Source: Thermohalobaculum sp963700775 (lineage in GTDB: Bacteria; Pseudomonadota; Alphaproteobacteria; Rhodobacterales; Rhodobacteraceae). Taken from it: 64,000 nt of DNA. The position numbers were made by a program, and so were the translations under genes. Under the pieces are notes generated by a model. It was given only the letters and a program-made list of their open reading frames with translations. It made no database searches and had not been told where the DNA came from. Within the stretch, counting starts at the first letter, position 1. Each line of letters begins with the position of its first letter. Location of the stretch: positions 110,753 to 174,752 of the forward strand of contig CAVOYU010000010.1 in NCBI GenBank assembly GCA_963700775.1, read 5' to 3'. Shown in pieces: positions 25,300-33,552 of the stretch.

Positions 25300-26241
25300 A
25301 TGCCCGACCAGACGAACCCCTTCGACCCCGCCGCTGTCTCCGCCGAGACGGCGGCCTTCAACGAATGGCTGGCCGGCACGCTCGCCGCGCTGCCGCCAAC
25401 CCATACCGTGCCCCCCGAAATCACCCGCAAGGCCAGGGCCGAAGGGCGAGGCGTGTTCCCCAGCGCCGGCCCGGCGAAAGGTTCGGATTGGCAGGAGATC
25501 CCAGGGGCGCCGGGCGGGCCCGGGCGGGTCAGGGTCAGCCTGCCGGACGGCGCGCCGCGCGGCACCTACCTCCATATCCATGGCGGCGGCTGGACCCTCG
25601 GTACGCCCGACCTCTACGATGTGCACAACCAGCGGATCGCGGCGGCGACCGGCTGCCGGGTAGTCGCGGTCCAGTACCGGCTGGCGCCCGAACACCCGTG
25701 GCCCGCCTGCGGCGACGACTGCGAGGCTGCAGCGCTCTGGGCGCTCGGCGAATACGACGGGCCGATGGTGATCGGCGGCGAGTCCGCTGGGGCGCATCTG
25801 TGCGCGGTAACGCTGCTGCGGCTCCGCGCCCGCGGCCTGGCCCGGCGGATCGCCGGCGCGGTCCTGAACTACGGCGCCTATGACATGCGGATGACCCCCT
25901 CGATGGCGAACTGGGGGGCGAGGAACCTGGTGCTCTCGACCCCGACCGTCGACTGGTTCGTCACCAACCTGCTGCCGCGGGGCGGCCGCTCCGATCCCGC
26001 CGTTTCGCCGCTGCTGGCGGATCTCGCCGGGCTGGTGCCGGCGCTGTTCCAGGTCGGCACCTCGGACCCGCTGCTCGACGACACGCTGTTCATGTCGCGG
26101 CGCTGGGAGGCGGCGGGAAACCGGGCCGATCTGGCCATATATCCGGGCGGCGTGCACGCCTTCGACATGTTTGACCTCGAGATCGCTCGGGCGAGCTGGG
26201 CGCGGCAGGACCGCTTCGTCACGGCTTGCCTTGCCGCCTGA
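25300..26241 (+). CDS. Alpha/beta hydrolase, hormone-sensitive-lipase type esterase
   Basis: A 313-residue carboxylesterase of family IV. The oxyanion motif is HIHGGGWTLGTPDLYD (HGGG), the nucleophile VIGGESAGAHLCAV (GESAG), the acid is in QVGTSDPLLDDT and the His in YPGGVHAFDMF. These enzymes hydrolyse short acyl esters in the cytosol. It is convergent with the gamma-glutamyltransferase gene with just 3 nt between stops. Confidence 0.9.
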   Translation: MPDQTNPFDPAAVSAETAAFNEWLAGTLAALPPTHTVPPEITRKARAEGRGVFPSAGPAKGSDWQEIPGAPGGPGRVRVSLPDGAPRGTYLHIHGGGWTLGTPDLYDVHNQRIAAATGCRVVAVQYRLAPEHPWPACGDDCEAAALWALGEYDGPMVIGGESAGAHLCAVTLLRLRARGLARRIAGAVLNYGAYDMRMTPSMANWGARNLVLSTPTVDWFVTNLLPRGGRSDPAVSPLLADLAGLVPALFQVGTSDPLLDDTLFMSRRWEAAGNRADLAIYPGGVHAFDMFDLEIARASWARQDRFVTACLAA

Positions 26242-26244
26242 CCC

Positions 26245-27981
26245 TCAGTCGCCGAGCGCGACCCCCTCGCGCCGCGGGTCGGCCCCGCCCTCGATGGTCC
26301 CGTCCGGCAGCACGCGCAGGATGTGCAGGCCCGACGTCATCTCGGCCTCGCCCACGACATGCCCCATCGCCGCCAGCGCCTCGCCGAGCGCAGGCGGGAA
26401 GGCGCCAGTCTCCAGCACCAGCTCGGCGCCGTTCCGGTCCGAGACATGGCCGAGCGCCGCGGCCGCCGCCGGGTCGGCGCCGAAGTCGAGCATCGCGACC
26501 AGCGCGCCCGCCACATATTCCGGGATCCGCGAGCCGCCCGGCGAGCCGAGCAGGATGTAGGGCTGGTCGGGGAATTCCAGCCGGTAAACGATGGTGGGCG
26601 ACATCGACGAGCGCGGGCGCTTACCGGGCGCCACCGCATTCGCCACCAGTTTTCCCTCGGGCGAGACCGGCAGGAAGGAGAAATCCGTCAGCTGGTTGTT
26701 GAGCAGGAACCCGCCCGCCATGCGTCCCGAACCGAAGGCGGTCTCGATGCTCGCGGTGACGGCGATGGCGAGCCCGTCGCCGTCGATCACCGAGAGGTGG
26801 GTGGTGCCGGGCAGTCCGGGCTGGCTGTCCGGCGCCATCAGCTGCCCCTCGCGCCAGGGTGGGCTGCCGGGTTCGGCGGGGACGGTCGAGGCCTCGAAGC
26901 CGTGGATCAGCCGCGCCCGCTCCGTCAGGTAGCCGGGATCGAGCATCCCCTTCACCGGCACGAAGTCGGAATCCGCCAGGTACTGCGCCCGGTCCGCATA
27001 GGCAAGCCGCGAGGCCTCGGCGAAGAGATGCCAGAGCCGGGCACCGTCCAGCGTCAGGTCGTCGGGCTTGAACCGGTCGATGAGACCGAGGATCTGGCCG
27101 ACCGTGGTGGCGCCGGACGAGGGCGGCCCCATGCCGCACACCAGATAGGCCGCGCGGTACTCGATGCAGACCGCCGGGCGCTCCTTCACTTCGTAGGCGG
27201 CGAGGTCGGCGGGGGCCAGGGCGCCGGGGCGCGGCTGGGTCCGCGCGGCGGCGGCAACGGCCTCGGCCAGCGGGCCGGTGTAGAAGGCGTCGGCGCCATC
27301 GCGGGCCAACATCTGGAGCGTATCCGCGAGCGCCGGGTTCTTCAGCACCGCCCCCTCGGCCAGCGGGGCGCCGCCAGGCAGGAACAGCGCGCCGGAATCG
27401 GCTGCTTCGAGCCGCTCGCGGTACTCGACGACCGATGCGGCGAGGCGCGGGCTGACCGGGAAGCCGTCGCGGGCGAGCCGGATCGCGGGGGCAAAGAGAT
27501 CGGCCCAGGGCAGCTTGCCGTGGCGGGCGTGGAGCAGCGCCAGCAGCCGCGCCTCGCCCGGCACGCCGACCGAATGCCCGCTCGCCACCGCCTCGAGGAA
27601 CGGCAGCGGCTCGCCGTTCTCGGCCAGGAACATCCCCGGCACCGCCCCGGCGGGCGCGGTTTCGCGGGCATCGAAGCTGGTAAGCCCGGCGGCCGAGTGG
27701 ACCAGCGCGAAGGCGCCGCCGCCGATCCCGCTCGACTGCGGCTCGACCACGTTCAGGACCAGGAGCGCGGCAATCGCGGCGTCAGCCGCCGAGCCGCCCT
27801 TGCGCATCACTTCGCGCCCCGCCTCGGCGGCAGCCGGATGAGCGGCTGCGATCATGTGGCGCTCGGCAGTGGCGAGCGGCTTCGGGGCAAACCCGCTGGC
27901 CGCCTCCGGATCGGCCCGGGTCTGCGCCAGCGCGCTCGGTGTGACCAGGAGCAGGGCAAGGATGACGGTGATCATGCGCAT
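26245..27981 (-). CDS. ggt: Gamma-glutamyltransferase
   Basis: A 578-residue periplasmic Ntn-hydrolase. Residues 1-20 form a signal peptide (ITVILALLLVTPSALAQ). The autocleavage and catalytic Thr is at about residue 393 in PGTTHLSVIDGDG, separating large and small subunits. The glutamate-binding stretch is around NVVEPQSSGIGGG (residues 77-89), and GSPGGSRIPEY is near the C terminus. It hydrolyses or transpeptidates glutathione and other gamma-glutamyl compounds. Complete in length and motifs. Confidence 0.95.
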   Translation of the reverse strand: MRMITVILALLLVTPSALAQTRADPEAASGFAPKPLATAERHMIAAAHPAAAEAGREVMRKGGSAADAAIAALLVLNVVEPQSSGIGGGAFALVHSAAGLTSFDARETAPAGAVPGMFLAENGEPLPFLEAVASGHSVGVPGEARLLALLHARHGKLPWADLFAPAIRLARDGFPVSPRLAASVVEYRERLEAADSGALFLPGGAPLAEGAVLKNPALADTLQMLARDGADAFYTGPLAEAVAAAARTQPRPGALAPADLAAYEVKERPAVCIEYRAAYLVCGMGPPSSGATTVGQILGLIDRFKPDDLTLDGARLWHLFAEASRLAYADRAQYLADSDFVPVKGMLDPGYLTERARLIHGFEASTVPAEPGSPPWREGQLMAPDSQPGLPGTTHLSVIDGDGLAIAVTASIETAFGSGRMAGGFLLNNQLTDFSFLPVSPEGKLVANAVAPGKRPRSSMSPTIVYRLEFPDQPYILLGSPGGSRIPEYVAGALVAMLDFGADPAAAAALGHVSDRNGAELVLETGAFPPALGEALAAMGHVVGEAEMTSGLHILRVLPDGTIEGGADPRREGVALGD

Positions 27982-28055
27982 GTACAGCCTCCGGTCCCAG
28001 ATGGCACCCGCGATCCTGCCGCAGCGAGGTCCACACCCGCAAGCGGTGCAATCGA

Positions 28056-28889
28056 TCAGGTAAAGCGCAGGACGAGGGCGTCGCGTGCGGCTGCACCGGC
28101 GATTCCATCGGGCACCTGTCCGGCTTCACGCTGGAAAGCCATCAGCGCCGCCTCGGTGCGCGGCCCGAAATCGCCGTCGAGGGCGCCGGGCGGGAAGCCC
28201 CGGGCGGCGAGGGCGCGCTGCAGCAGCAGAACTTCCGAGCCCTCGTCGCCCCGGCGCAGCACCCCCTGCGCCGCAACCAGCGCCACCCGCGCGGCGGCGG
28301 TGCGCAGCCGGCGGTCGGCAAGGCCGGTCAGCCCGCCGTTGACGATCCGGGTCACCATCTCGGCATTGTCCGCGTCGGCCCAATCGAGCGCGCTCCGCCC
28401 CAAACGGCGGCGGCGGGCCAGAAAGGCCGCCGCGATCCGCCAGGCGGCCGCGGGCTCTGCGGCGAGTTCCGGCTCGGCCTCCAGACCGATGCCGAGCAGG
28501 CTGCCGAAGCGGCGGTAGTTCGCCCGGCCGGTGAGCTGCAACCAGCCGCGCCCGCGATAGCGGTAGCCGTCGCCCGGCCGGTCGTTGCCCATGCGGCCAC
28601 CATAGACGAACTCCGCCAGCCGCGCCGGGTCGCGCAGGAGCGGCAGCGCGATGGACCGGTTCGGGAACCGGCCCGGCCACACCGCCATCAGCCGCTCGGG
28701 CGTGGTGTAGTGAAGCGCCTCGGCACTGCGAGTGAAGCCGAGGGATTCATGGGCGCACTGGCCGATCAGGTGCGCCGCTCGGAGCGGCGTCGCCAGCGCC
28801 GGGTCGGAGGGGTCGAGACGGCCCAGCGCCGCGGCCGCACCGGCAGGCGCGCCGGGGGCCGCCGCCTGGACGGCTGCCTGAAGGTTCAT
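28056..28889 (-). CDS. GH19-like peptidoglycan hydrolase with peptidoglycan-binding domain
   Basis: A 277-residue protein. The N-terminal 190 residues resemble GH19 chitinase/endolysin domains (AAHLIGQCAHESLGFTRSAE with a catalytic-type Glu, YRYRGRGWLQLTGRANYRR, MVTRIVNGGLTGLADR). The C-terminal 60 residues are a PG_binding_1 domain (LRRGDEGSEVLLLQRALAAR and DGDFGPRTEAALMAFQ). There is no obvious signal peptide, as in phage endolysins and gene-transfer-agent lysozymes. A GGGAG site precedes the ATG by 6 nt. It may be a domesticated endolysin; no other phage gene adjoins it. Confidence 0.82.
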   Translation of the reverse strand: MNLQAAVQAAAPGAPAGAAAALGRLDPSDPALATPLRAAHLIGQCAHESLGFTRSAEALHYTTPERLMAVWPGRFPNRSIALPLLRDPARLAEFVYGGRMGNDRPGDGYRYRGRGWLQLTGRANYRRFGSLLGIGLEAEPELAAEPAAAWRIAAAFLARRRRLGRSALDWADADNAEMVTRIVNGGLTGLADRRLRTAAARVALVAAQGVLRRGDEGSEVLLLQRALAARGFPPGALDGDFGPRTEAALMAFQREAGQVPDGIAGAAARDALVLRFT

Positions 28890-28972
28890 GGATATCTCCC
28901 GGGGGACGGACGCGCAGCGGCGCCGCCCGGGCAGTCTCGGTCAGGATGGTGAAGGGGCCGTTAATCTCGCGC

Positions 28973-30001
28973 TCAGCCGCCGGTTACGCTCATGTGCCGC
29001 CCGACCTGGCCGTGGACTTCCTGACGCGAGTAGTCGAAGTCGTGGCCCTTGGGCTTGCGCGTGATCGCCTCGCGGATCGCGGCCTTCAGAACAGCGTCGT
29101 CGGCGCCCGCGCGCATCACCTTGCGCAGATCGGCGTCGTCGTCTTGGCCGAGGCACATGTAGAGCTGGCCGGTGCAGGTCAGCCGCACCCTGTTGCAGCT
29201 CTCGCAGAAATTGTGGGTCAGCGGCGTGATGAAGCCGATCCGCTGGCCGGTCTCCTCGACCCGGAAGTAGCGCGCCGGTCCGCCGGTGCGGTAGTCGGTC
29301 TCGGTCAGCGTCCAGCGGGCGGCGAGGTCCTGGCGGAGCTGGCTCAGCGGGTAGTACTGGTCCAGCCGGTCCTCCTCGCCCATCTCGCCCATCGGCATGA
29401 CCTCGATGAAGGTCAGGTCCATGCCGAACTGGTCGCACCACTCGACGAGGCGGTGGATCTCGGCGTCATTGGTGCCCTTAAGCGCGACGGTGTTGATCTT
29501 GACCCTCAGCCCCGCCTTCTGCGCCGCCTCGATGCCCTCAAGCACCTGGGCGAGCCGGCCCCAGCGGGTAATGCGGCGGAACTTGTCGTCGTCCAGCGTG
29601 TCGAGCGAGACATTGATGCGGCGCACGCCCGCGGCGGCAAGCTGCGGCGCGAAGCGCGCGAGTTGCGAGCCGTTCGTGGTCAGCGTCAACTCCTCGATCG
29701 CGCCCGAGCCGAGATGGCGGCCCATGCGCTCGAAGAACCACATGATGTTCTTGCGCACGAGGGGCTCGCCGCCGGTGATCCGTAGCTTACGGACACCGAG
29801 CTCGACGAAGCTGGTGCAGAGCCGGTCCAGCTCTTCAAGCGTCAGCAGATCGCGCTTCGGCAGGAACTCCATGTGCTCCGCCATGCAGTAGACGCAGCGG
29901 AAGTCGCAGCGGTCGGTCACCGACACGCGCAGATAGGTGATCGCGCGGGCAAAGGGGTCGATCAGCTGTGGGGCAGCGTTCTGGGCGGTGTCGGCGGGCA
30001 T
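28973..30001 (-). CDS. moaA: GTP 3',8-cyclase MoaA
   Basis: A 342-residue radical SAM enzyme making the first intermediate of molybdenum cofactor from GTP. The SAM [4Fe-4S] motif is CDFRCVYC (C32, C36, C39). The second cluster motif is CESCNRVRLTCTGQLYMC, followed by the conserved C-terminal Gly-Gly tail (VTGG). KLRITGGEPLVRKNI is the family GGEP motif. GGGAGGA lies 4 nt before the ATG. Full length; no other moa genes are adjacent. Confidence 0.96.
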   Translation of the reverse strand: MPADTAQNAAPQLIDPFARAITYLRVSVTDRCDFRCVYCMAEHMEFLPKRDLLTLEELDRLCTSFVELGVRKLRITGGEPLVRKNIMWFFERMGRHLGSGAIEELTLTTNGSQLARFAPQLAAAGVRRINVSLDTLDDDKFRRITRWGRLAQVLEGIEAAQKAGLRVKINTVALKGTNDAEIHRLVEWCDQFGMDLTFIEVMPMGEMGEEDRLDQYYPLSQLRQDLAARWTLTETDYRTGGPARYFRVEETGQRIGFITPLTHNFCESCNRVRLTCTGQLYMCLGQDDDADLRKVMRAGADDAVLKAAIREAITRKPKGHDFDYSRQEVHGQVGRHMSVTGG

Positions 30002-30082
30002 CGGTCCTCCCTTGTGGCCGACAATCTAGGGTGTTTGGGCCCCGGCGGCAATCTTGCCCGTCCCCGCGATGTGGATTTGGCG

Positions 30083-30111
30083 TTGACAGGGCGGGCGCGC
30101 GGGTCATCGTC
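30083..30111 (+). promoter_or_regulatory. Candidate promoter for GST/agmatinase genes
   Basis: A perfect TTGACA (30083-30088) lies 58 nt before the GST start codon in the moaA-GST divergent gap. The hexamer 17 nt downstream (ATCGTC) is a poor -10, so only the -35 is persuasive. Confidence 0.3.
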
Positions 30112-30146
30112 TTGCGGCCGAAGACCAGTTGGAGAGGACACCGAAC

Positions 30147-30764
30147 ATGATTCTCTACGGCCGCAATCTTTCGCCATTCGCCCGCCGGGTCGCGGTTTGG
30201 TGCGCGCTCCAGGGCCGCAAGGTCGAGCGCCGGCAGATCACCGTCGCCGGGGCAGATTTCGAGGAGATTAAGCGGCACAACCCGGTCGGCCGCGTGCCGG
30301 TGCTGATCCTCGACGACGGGAGCCACCTGATCGAGAGCTTCGCGATCTGCGACTGGCTCGACGAGACGGCGCCCGCAGGCAAGCGGCTGATCCCCGCCAG
30401 CGGCCCGGCGCGCCGGGAGTGCCTGCAGCGTCTGGCCCTCGGCCAGTCGACGGCCGAGAAGGCGGTGGCGATGGTCTACGAGCGCAACCGGCGGCCGCCG
30501 GAATTCCACTGGCAGGATTGGCAGCAGCGCGTCGCCGGCCAGACCCAGGGCGGGCTGGCCGAGCTCGACCGGGTCGTGCCTGCGGACGGCTGGTCCGCGC
30601 CCGGTGGCCCGGACGGCGGCGATATCGCCGCGATCTGCGCCTACCAGTTCGTCGAGGTCACCAACCCCTGGTTGCTCGAGCCGGGCTACCCCCGCCTCGC
30701 GGCCCTGGCCGAACGCGGCATGAAGCTCGACGCCGTCGCCTCGACCCTGCCGCCGCCCCCCTGA
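30147..30764 (+). CDS. Glutathione S-transferase family protein
   Basis: A 205-residue protein with an N-terminal thioredoxin-like domain (MILYGRNLSPFARRVAVW, NPVGRVPVLILDDG with the cis-Pro, and HLIESFAICDWLDE) and a helical C-terminal domain. A GGAGAGGA site supports ATG 30147 over an upstream in-frame GTG/ATG. It conjugates or reduces via glutathione; the substrate is unknown. It is followed after 13 nt by the agmatinase gene, so co-transcription is likely. Confidence 0.88.
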   Translation: MILYGRNLSPFARRVAVWCALQGRKVERRQITVAGADFEEIKRHNPVGRVPVLILDDGSHLIESFAICDWLDETAPAGKRLIPASGPARRECLQRLALGQSTAEKAVAMVYERNRRPPEFHWQDWQQRVAGQTQGGLAELDRVVPADGWSAPGGPDGGDIAAICAYQFVEVTNPWLLEPGYPRLAALAERGMKLDAVASTLPPPP

Positions 30765-30777
30765 CCGGGAGAGACCG

Positions 30778-31734
30778 ATGCCTGGCCGCCAGTTCCGCCC
30801 CGTCGACGCCACGAAGGTGCCGCGCTTCGCCGACATCGCCACCTTCCTTCGGGTGCCGCGCCACGCGATCGACGCGCAAATCGATATCGGGCTGGTGGGG
30901 GTGCCCTTCGACCTCGGGCTCAACTACCGCTCCGGCCCGCGCGACGCTCCGGCGGCGGTGCGCGCCGCCTCGCGTCTGATCCGGCTCGCCCATCCGGTCA
31001 GCGGGCTGAAGCCCTATGATCTCTGCAACGTGGCGGATCTCGGCGACGCGCCGGTGAACCCGATGTCGAAGGACCGCTCGCTGGAAATGATCCAGCAGTT
31101 CTACGAGGAGATCGATGCCGCCGGCATCCGCCCGATCTCGGTCGGCGGTGACCATACGGTACCGCTGCCGGTCCTGCGCGCGCTGGCGAAGGACCGGCCC
31201 GTGGGCATTCTGCAGATCGACAGCCACGCCGACATCCTCGACGAGCTCTGCGGCGACCGGGTCAACCATGCCACCATCATGCGCCGCGGCCACGAGGAGG
31301 GGCTGATCGACCCGCACCGCGTGGTCCAGATCGGGCTCCGCGGCAGCCGTTTTGGCGACGACGATCTCGCCTACGGGCTGGAGGCTGGCTACCGCTGCAT
31401 TACCTTCGACGAATACGAGGAGATGGGCCGTGCCGCCGCCATCGACGAAATCCTGCGGGTGCTAGGCGACGGGCCGGTCTACATCACCCTCGACGTGGAC
31501 GGGCTCGACCCCAGCTACTGCCCGGGCACGCCAGTACCCGAGATCGGCGGGCTGACGCCGCGCGACGTCCAGGTGATGCTGCGGGCGCTGTCCGGGCATG
31601 ACGTGGTGGGGGCGGACATCTGCGAGGTGGCGCCCTGCTACGACCCGACCGGGATTACCGCCGTGACTGCAGCCAACATGATGTTCGAGATGCTGTGCCT
31701 GGTGGCGCAGTCTGTGGATAGGGCGCGAGGCTAG
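30778..31734 (+). CDS. Agmatinase/ureohydrolase family protein
   Basis: A 318-residue binuclear manganese ureohydrolase. Metal-ligand motifs are SVGGDHTVPLP, LQIDSHADILD and ITLDVDGLDPSYCPGTPVPE, in the order found in agmatinase, guanidinobutyrase and related enzymes that release urea. Speb-like length and the N-terminal IGLVGVPFDLGLNYRSGPRDAP fit. Whether agmatine, guanidinobutyrate or another guanidine is the substrate cannot be decided from sequence. It is probably transcribed with the upstream GST. Confidence 0.9.
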   Translation: MPGRQFRPVDATKVPRFADIATFLRVPRHAIDAQIDIGLVGVPFDLGLNYRSGPRDAPAAVRAASRLIRLAHPVSGLKPYDLCNVADLGDAPVNPMSKDRSLEMIQQFYEEIDAAGIRPISVGGDHTVPLPVLRALAKDRPVGILQIDSHADILDELCGDRVNHATIMRRGHEEGLIDPHRVVQIGLRGSRFGDDDLAYGLEAGYRCITFDEYEEMGRAAAIDEILRVLGDGPVYITLDVDGLDPSYCPGTPVPEIGGLTPRDVQVMLRALSGHDVVGADICEVAPCYDPTGITAVTAANMMFEMLCLVAQSVDRARG

Positions 31735-31803
31735 AGACTGGGCGGACGGCCGTTCGGCTCCTTAGCGGAACGTTTTAGCAGGCGAACAAGTCGGAGTGAG
31801 CGG

Positions 31804-32286
31804 ATGGCCGGAAGCCTGATGATCCTGAACGGCCCGAATCTGAACCTGCTGGGCGAGCGCGAGCCGGAGATCTATGGCAGGACGACGCTAGCGGGGATCG
31901 AGCGGAGCTGCCAGGCTTTCGCCGACGTGCTCGGCGCGCGGCTCGATTTCCGCCAGTCCAACCACGAAGGCGTCCTCGTGGACTGGATCCAGGAGGCCCG
32001 GCATGCCACCGACGCACTGATCATCAACCCGGCCGGGTGCTCCTTTTATTCCGTTCCGATCCTCGATGCGCTGAAAATCTACGGCCGTCCGGTCATCGAA
32101 GTGCACGTCTCGAACATCCATGCCCGCGACGAAGCTCATCGGCACTCGGTGATCTCGGCTGCGGCGACGGCGGTGATCTGCGGGGCCGGGGCCTACGGGT
32201 ATATCCTCGGCATGCAGGCGGCGATGCGCATGATCGACGGGATCGCGCAGGACCTCCCGGATCCGATCCGGATCGGGCCGGTCTGA
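31804..32286 (+). CDS. Type II 3-dehydroquinate dehydratase-like protein with altered active site
   Basis: A 160-residue AroQ-fold protein. Conserved features: ILNGPNLNLLGEREPEIYG with the catalytic Arg and Tyr, and EVHVSNIHARDE with the general-acid His and the carboxylate-binding Ser. However, the loop normally reading N-x3-x-T-H-T-S is NPAGCSFYS, so the substrate-contacting His (His81 in M. tuberculosis numbering) is Phe, and the Arg equivalent to Arg112 is His. It is not next to accBC as aroQ often is in proteobacteria. It may be a specialised paralogue acting on another substrate rather than the shikimate-pathway enzyme. Confidence 0.82.
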   Translation: MAGSLMILNGPNLNLLGEREPEIYGRTTLAGIERSCQAFADVLGARLDFRQSNHEGVLVDWIQEARHATDALIINPAGCSFYSVPILDALKIYGRPVIEVHVSNIHARDEAHRHSVISAAATAVICGAGAYGYILGMQAAMRMIDGIAQDLPDPIRIGPV

Positions 32287-32389
32287 AAGCCGCTCCTCCT
32301 GCCCGGAAACTCGGCGGACGGCCCGCGGGCCTGAACCTTGTGGACCCGGTGCGGGCCGCCCGATAAATTCGGCCCAACCGGAGAATCCC

Positions 32390-33496
32390 ATGCCCCTCGG
32401 AACCGCCGATGCAATTCCCGCCACCATGGCCGCCGTGCTGCTGACCGGCCATGGCGGCATCGAGAAGCTAGAATACCGCGAGGACGTGCCGGTGCCGACG
32501 CCGGGGCCGGGCGAGGTGCTGATCCGGGTCGGCGCGGCCGGCATGAACAACACCGACATCAACACCCGCACCGGCTGGTATTCGAAGGCGGTGACGGGCG
32601 CGACCGAGGCGGGCGGTGCGGCGGGCTTCGCCGGCGTCGATGACGCGGGCGCCACCTGGTCCGGCGCGGCGCTGAGCTTCCCACGCATCCAGGGTGCGGA
32701 TTGCTGCGGCCGGATTGTTGCCGTCGGCGAAGGGATCGACGCCGCGCGGATCGGCCAGCGGGTGCTGGTGCGTCCGATGCAGCGCGCGGGCGTGCGCGAC
32801 CGGCCCTACGTCACGGTCACCCTCGGCTCCGAGTTCGACGGCGCCTTTGCGCAATTCATGAAGGCCGACGCATCGGAGGCCTGGCCGGTCGACTGCGCCT
32901 GGAGCGACGCCGAGCTCGCCTCGATCCCGTGCGCCTGGTCCACCGCAGAGAACCTGCTGCACCGCGCCGCGTGTGGCGCCGAGAAGGTGCTGATCACCGG
33001 CGCATCCGGTGGTGTCGGTTCGGCCGCGGTGCAGCTCGCCCGGCGCCGCGGAGCCGAGGTCATCGCGGTGGCCGGCCGCGACAAGGCCGACGAGGTCCGA
33101 GCGCTCGGCGCAGACCGGGTCGTCCCGCGCGACTCCGACCCCGTCGCCGAGCTCGGGCGCGACGCGATCGATCTGGTGATAGACGTGGTCGGCGGGAAGG
33201 GCTTCCCTTGGCTTCTCGACGTGCTGAGGCTCGGCGGGCGCTACGCCACGGCGGGGGCGATCGCCGGGCCGATCGTTGAGCTCGACCTCAGGACCCTGTA
33301 CCTCAAGGACCTGACGCTGATCGGCTGCACGTTCCAGGAGGACGAGGTGTTCGACAACCTGGTCGGCTACATCGAGCGCGGCGAGATCCGCCCGCTGGTG
33401 GCCCGAACCTACCCTCTCCGCGAGATCGGCGAGGCACAGCGTGATTTTCTCGCCAAGCGGCACACCGGCAAGCTGGTGCTGATCCCGCCAGGATAG
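32390..33496 (+). CDS. MDR-superfamily alcohol dehydrogenase/quinone oxidoreductase
   Basis: A 368-residue medium-chain dehydrogenase. The N-terminal GroES-like domain includes PGPGEVLIRVGAAGMNNTDI and IQGADCCGRIVAVGEGID; the Rossmann fold is KVLITGASGGVGSAAVQLA, followed by VIAVAGRDKADEVRALGADR. The usual catalytic-zinc Cys is replaced by Asn in GMNNTDIN, which points to a zinc-independent quinone-oxidoreductase-like or crotonyl-type enzyme. A GGAGAA site precedes the ATG at 32390. Confidence 0.85.
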   Translation: MPLGTADAIPATMAAVLLTGHGGIEKLEYREDVPVPTPGPGEVLIRVGAAGMNNTDINTRTGWYSKAVTGATEAGGAAGFAGVDDAGATWSGAALSFPRIQGADCCGRIVAVGEGIDAARIGQRVLVRPMQRAGVRDRPYVTVTLGSEFDGAFAQFMKADASEAWPVDCAWSDAELASIPCAWSTAENLLHRAACGAEKVLITGASGGVGSAAVQLARRRGAEVIAVAGRDKADEVRALGADRVVPRDSDPVAELGRDAIDLVIDVVGGKGFPWLLDVLRLGGRYATAGAIAGPIVELDLRTLYLKDLTLIGCTFQEDEVFDNLVGYIERGEIRPLVARTYPLREIGEAQRDFLAKRHTGKLVLIPPG

Positions 33497-33529
33497 CCGA
33501 ATTTCAGCGCCTCCGGCGGCGCATGCGCC

Positions 33530-33552
33530 CGCCCGCCCTGATCAGGCGGGCG
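33530..33552. terminator. Hairpin between convergent genes
   Basis: An 8-bp perfect stem CGCCCGCC (33530-33537) with GGCGGGCG (33545-33552) and a 7-nt loop overlaps the stop codon of the minus-strand membrane-protein gene and lies 34 nt past the dehydrogenase stop. Probably a bidirectional terminator; there is no U-tract. Confidence 0.5.

Noticed and set aside
26323..28518. Long plus-strand open frame of 731 codons
   Set aside because: It is antisense to gamma-glutamyltransferase and the GH19-like gene; composition is Arg/Gly-rich shadow sequence with no domain.
28056..28889. Gene-transfer-agent cluster around the lysozyme
   Set aside because: Neighbours are ggt and moaA; there are no GTA head or tail genes.
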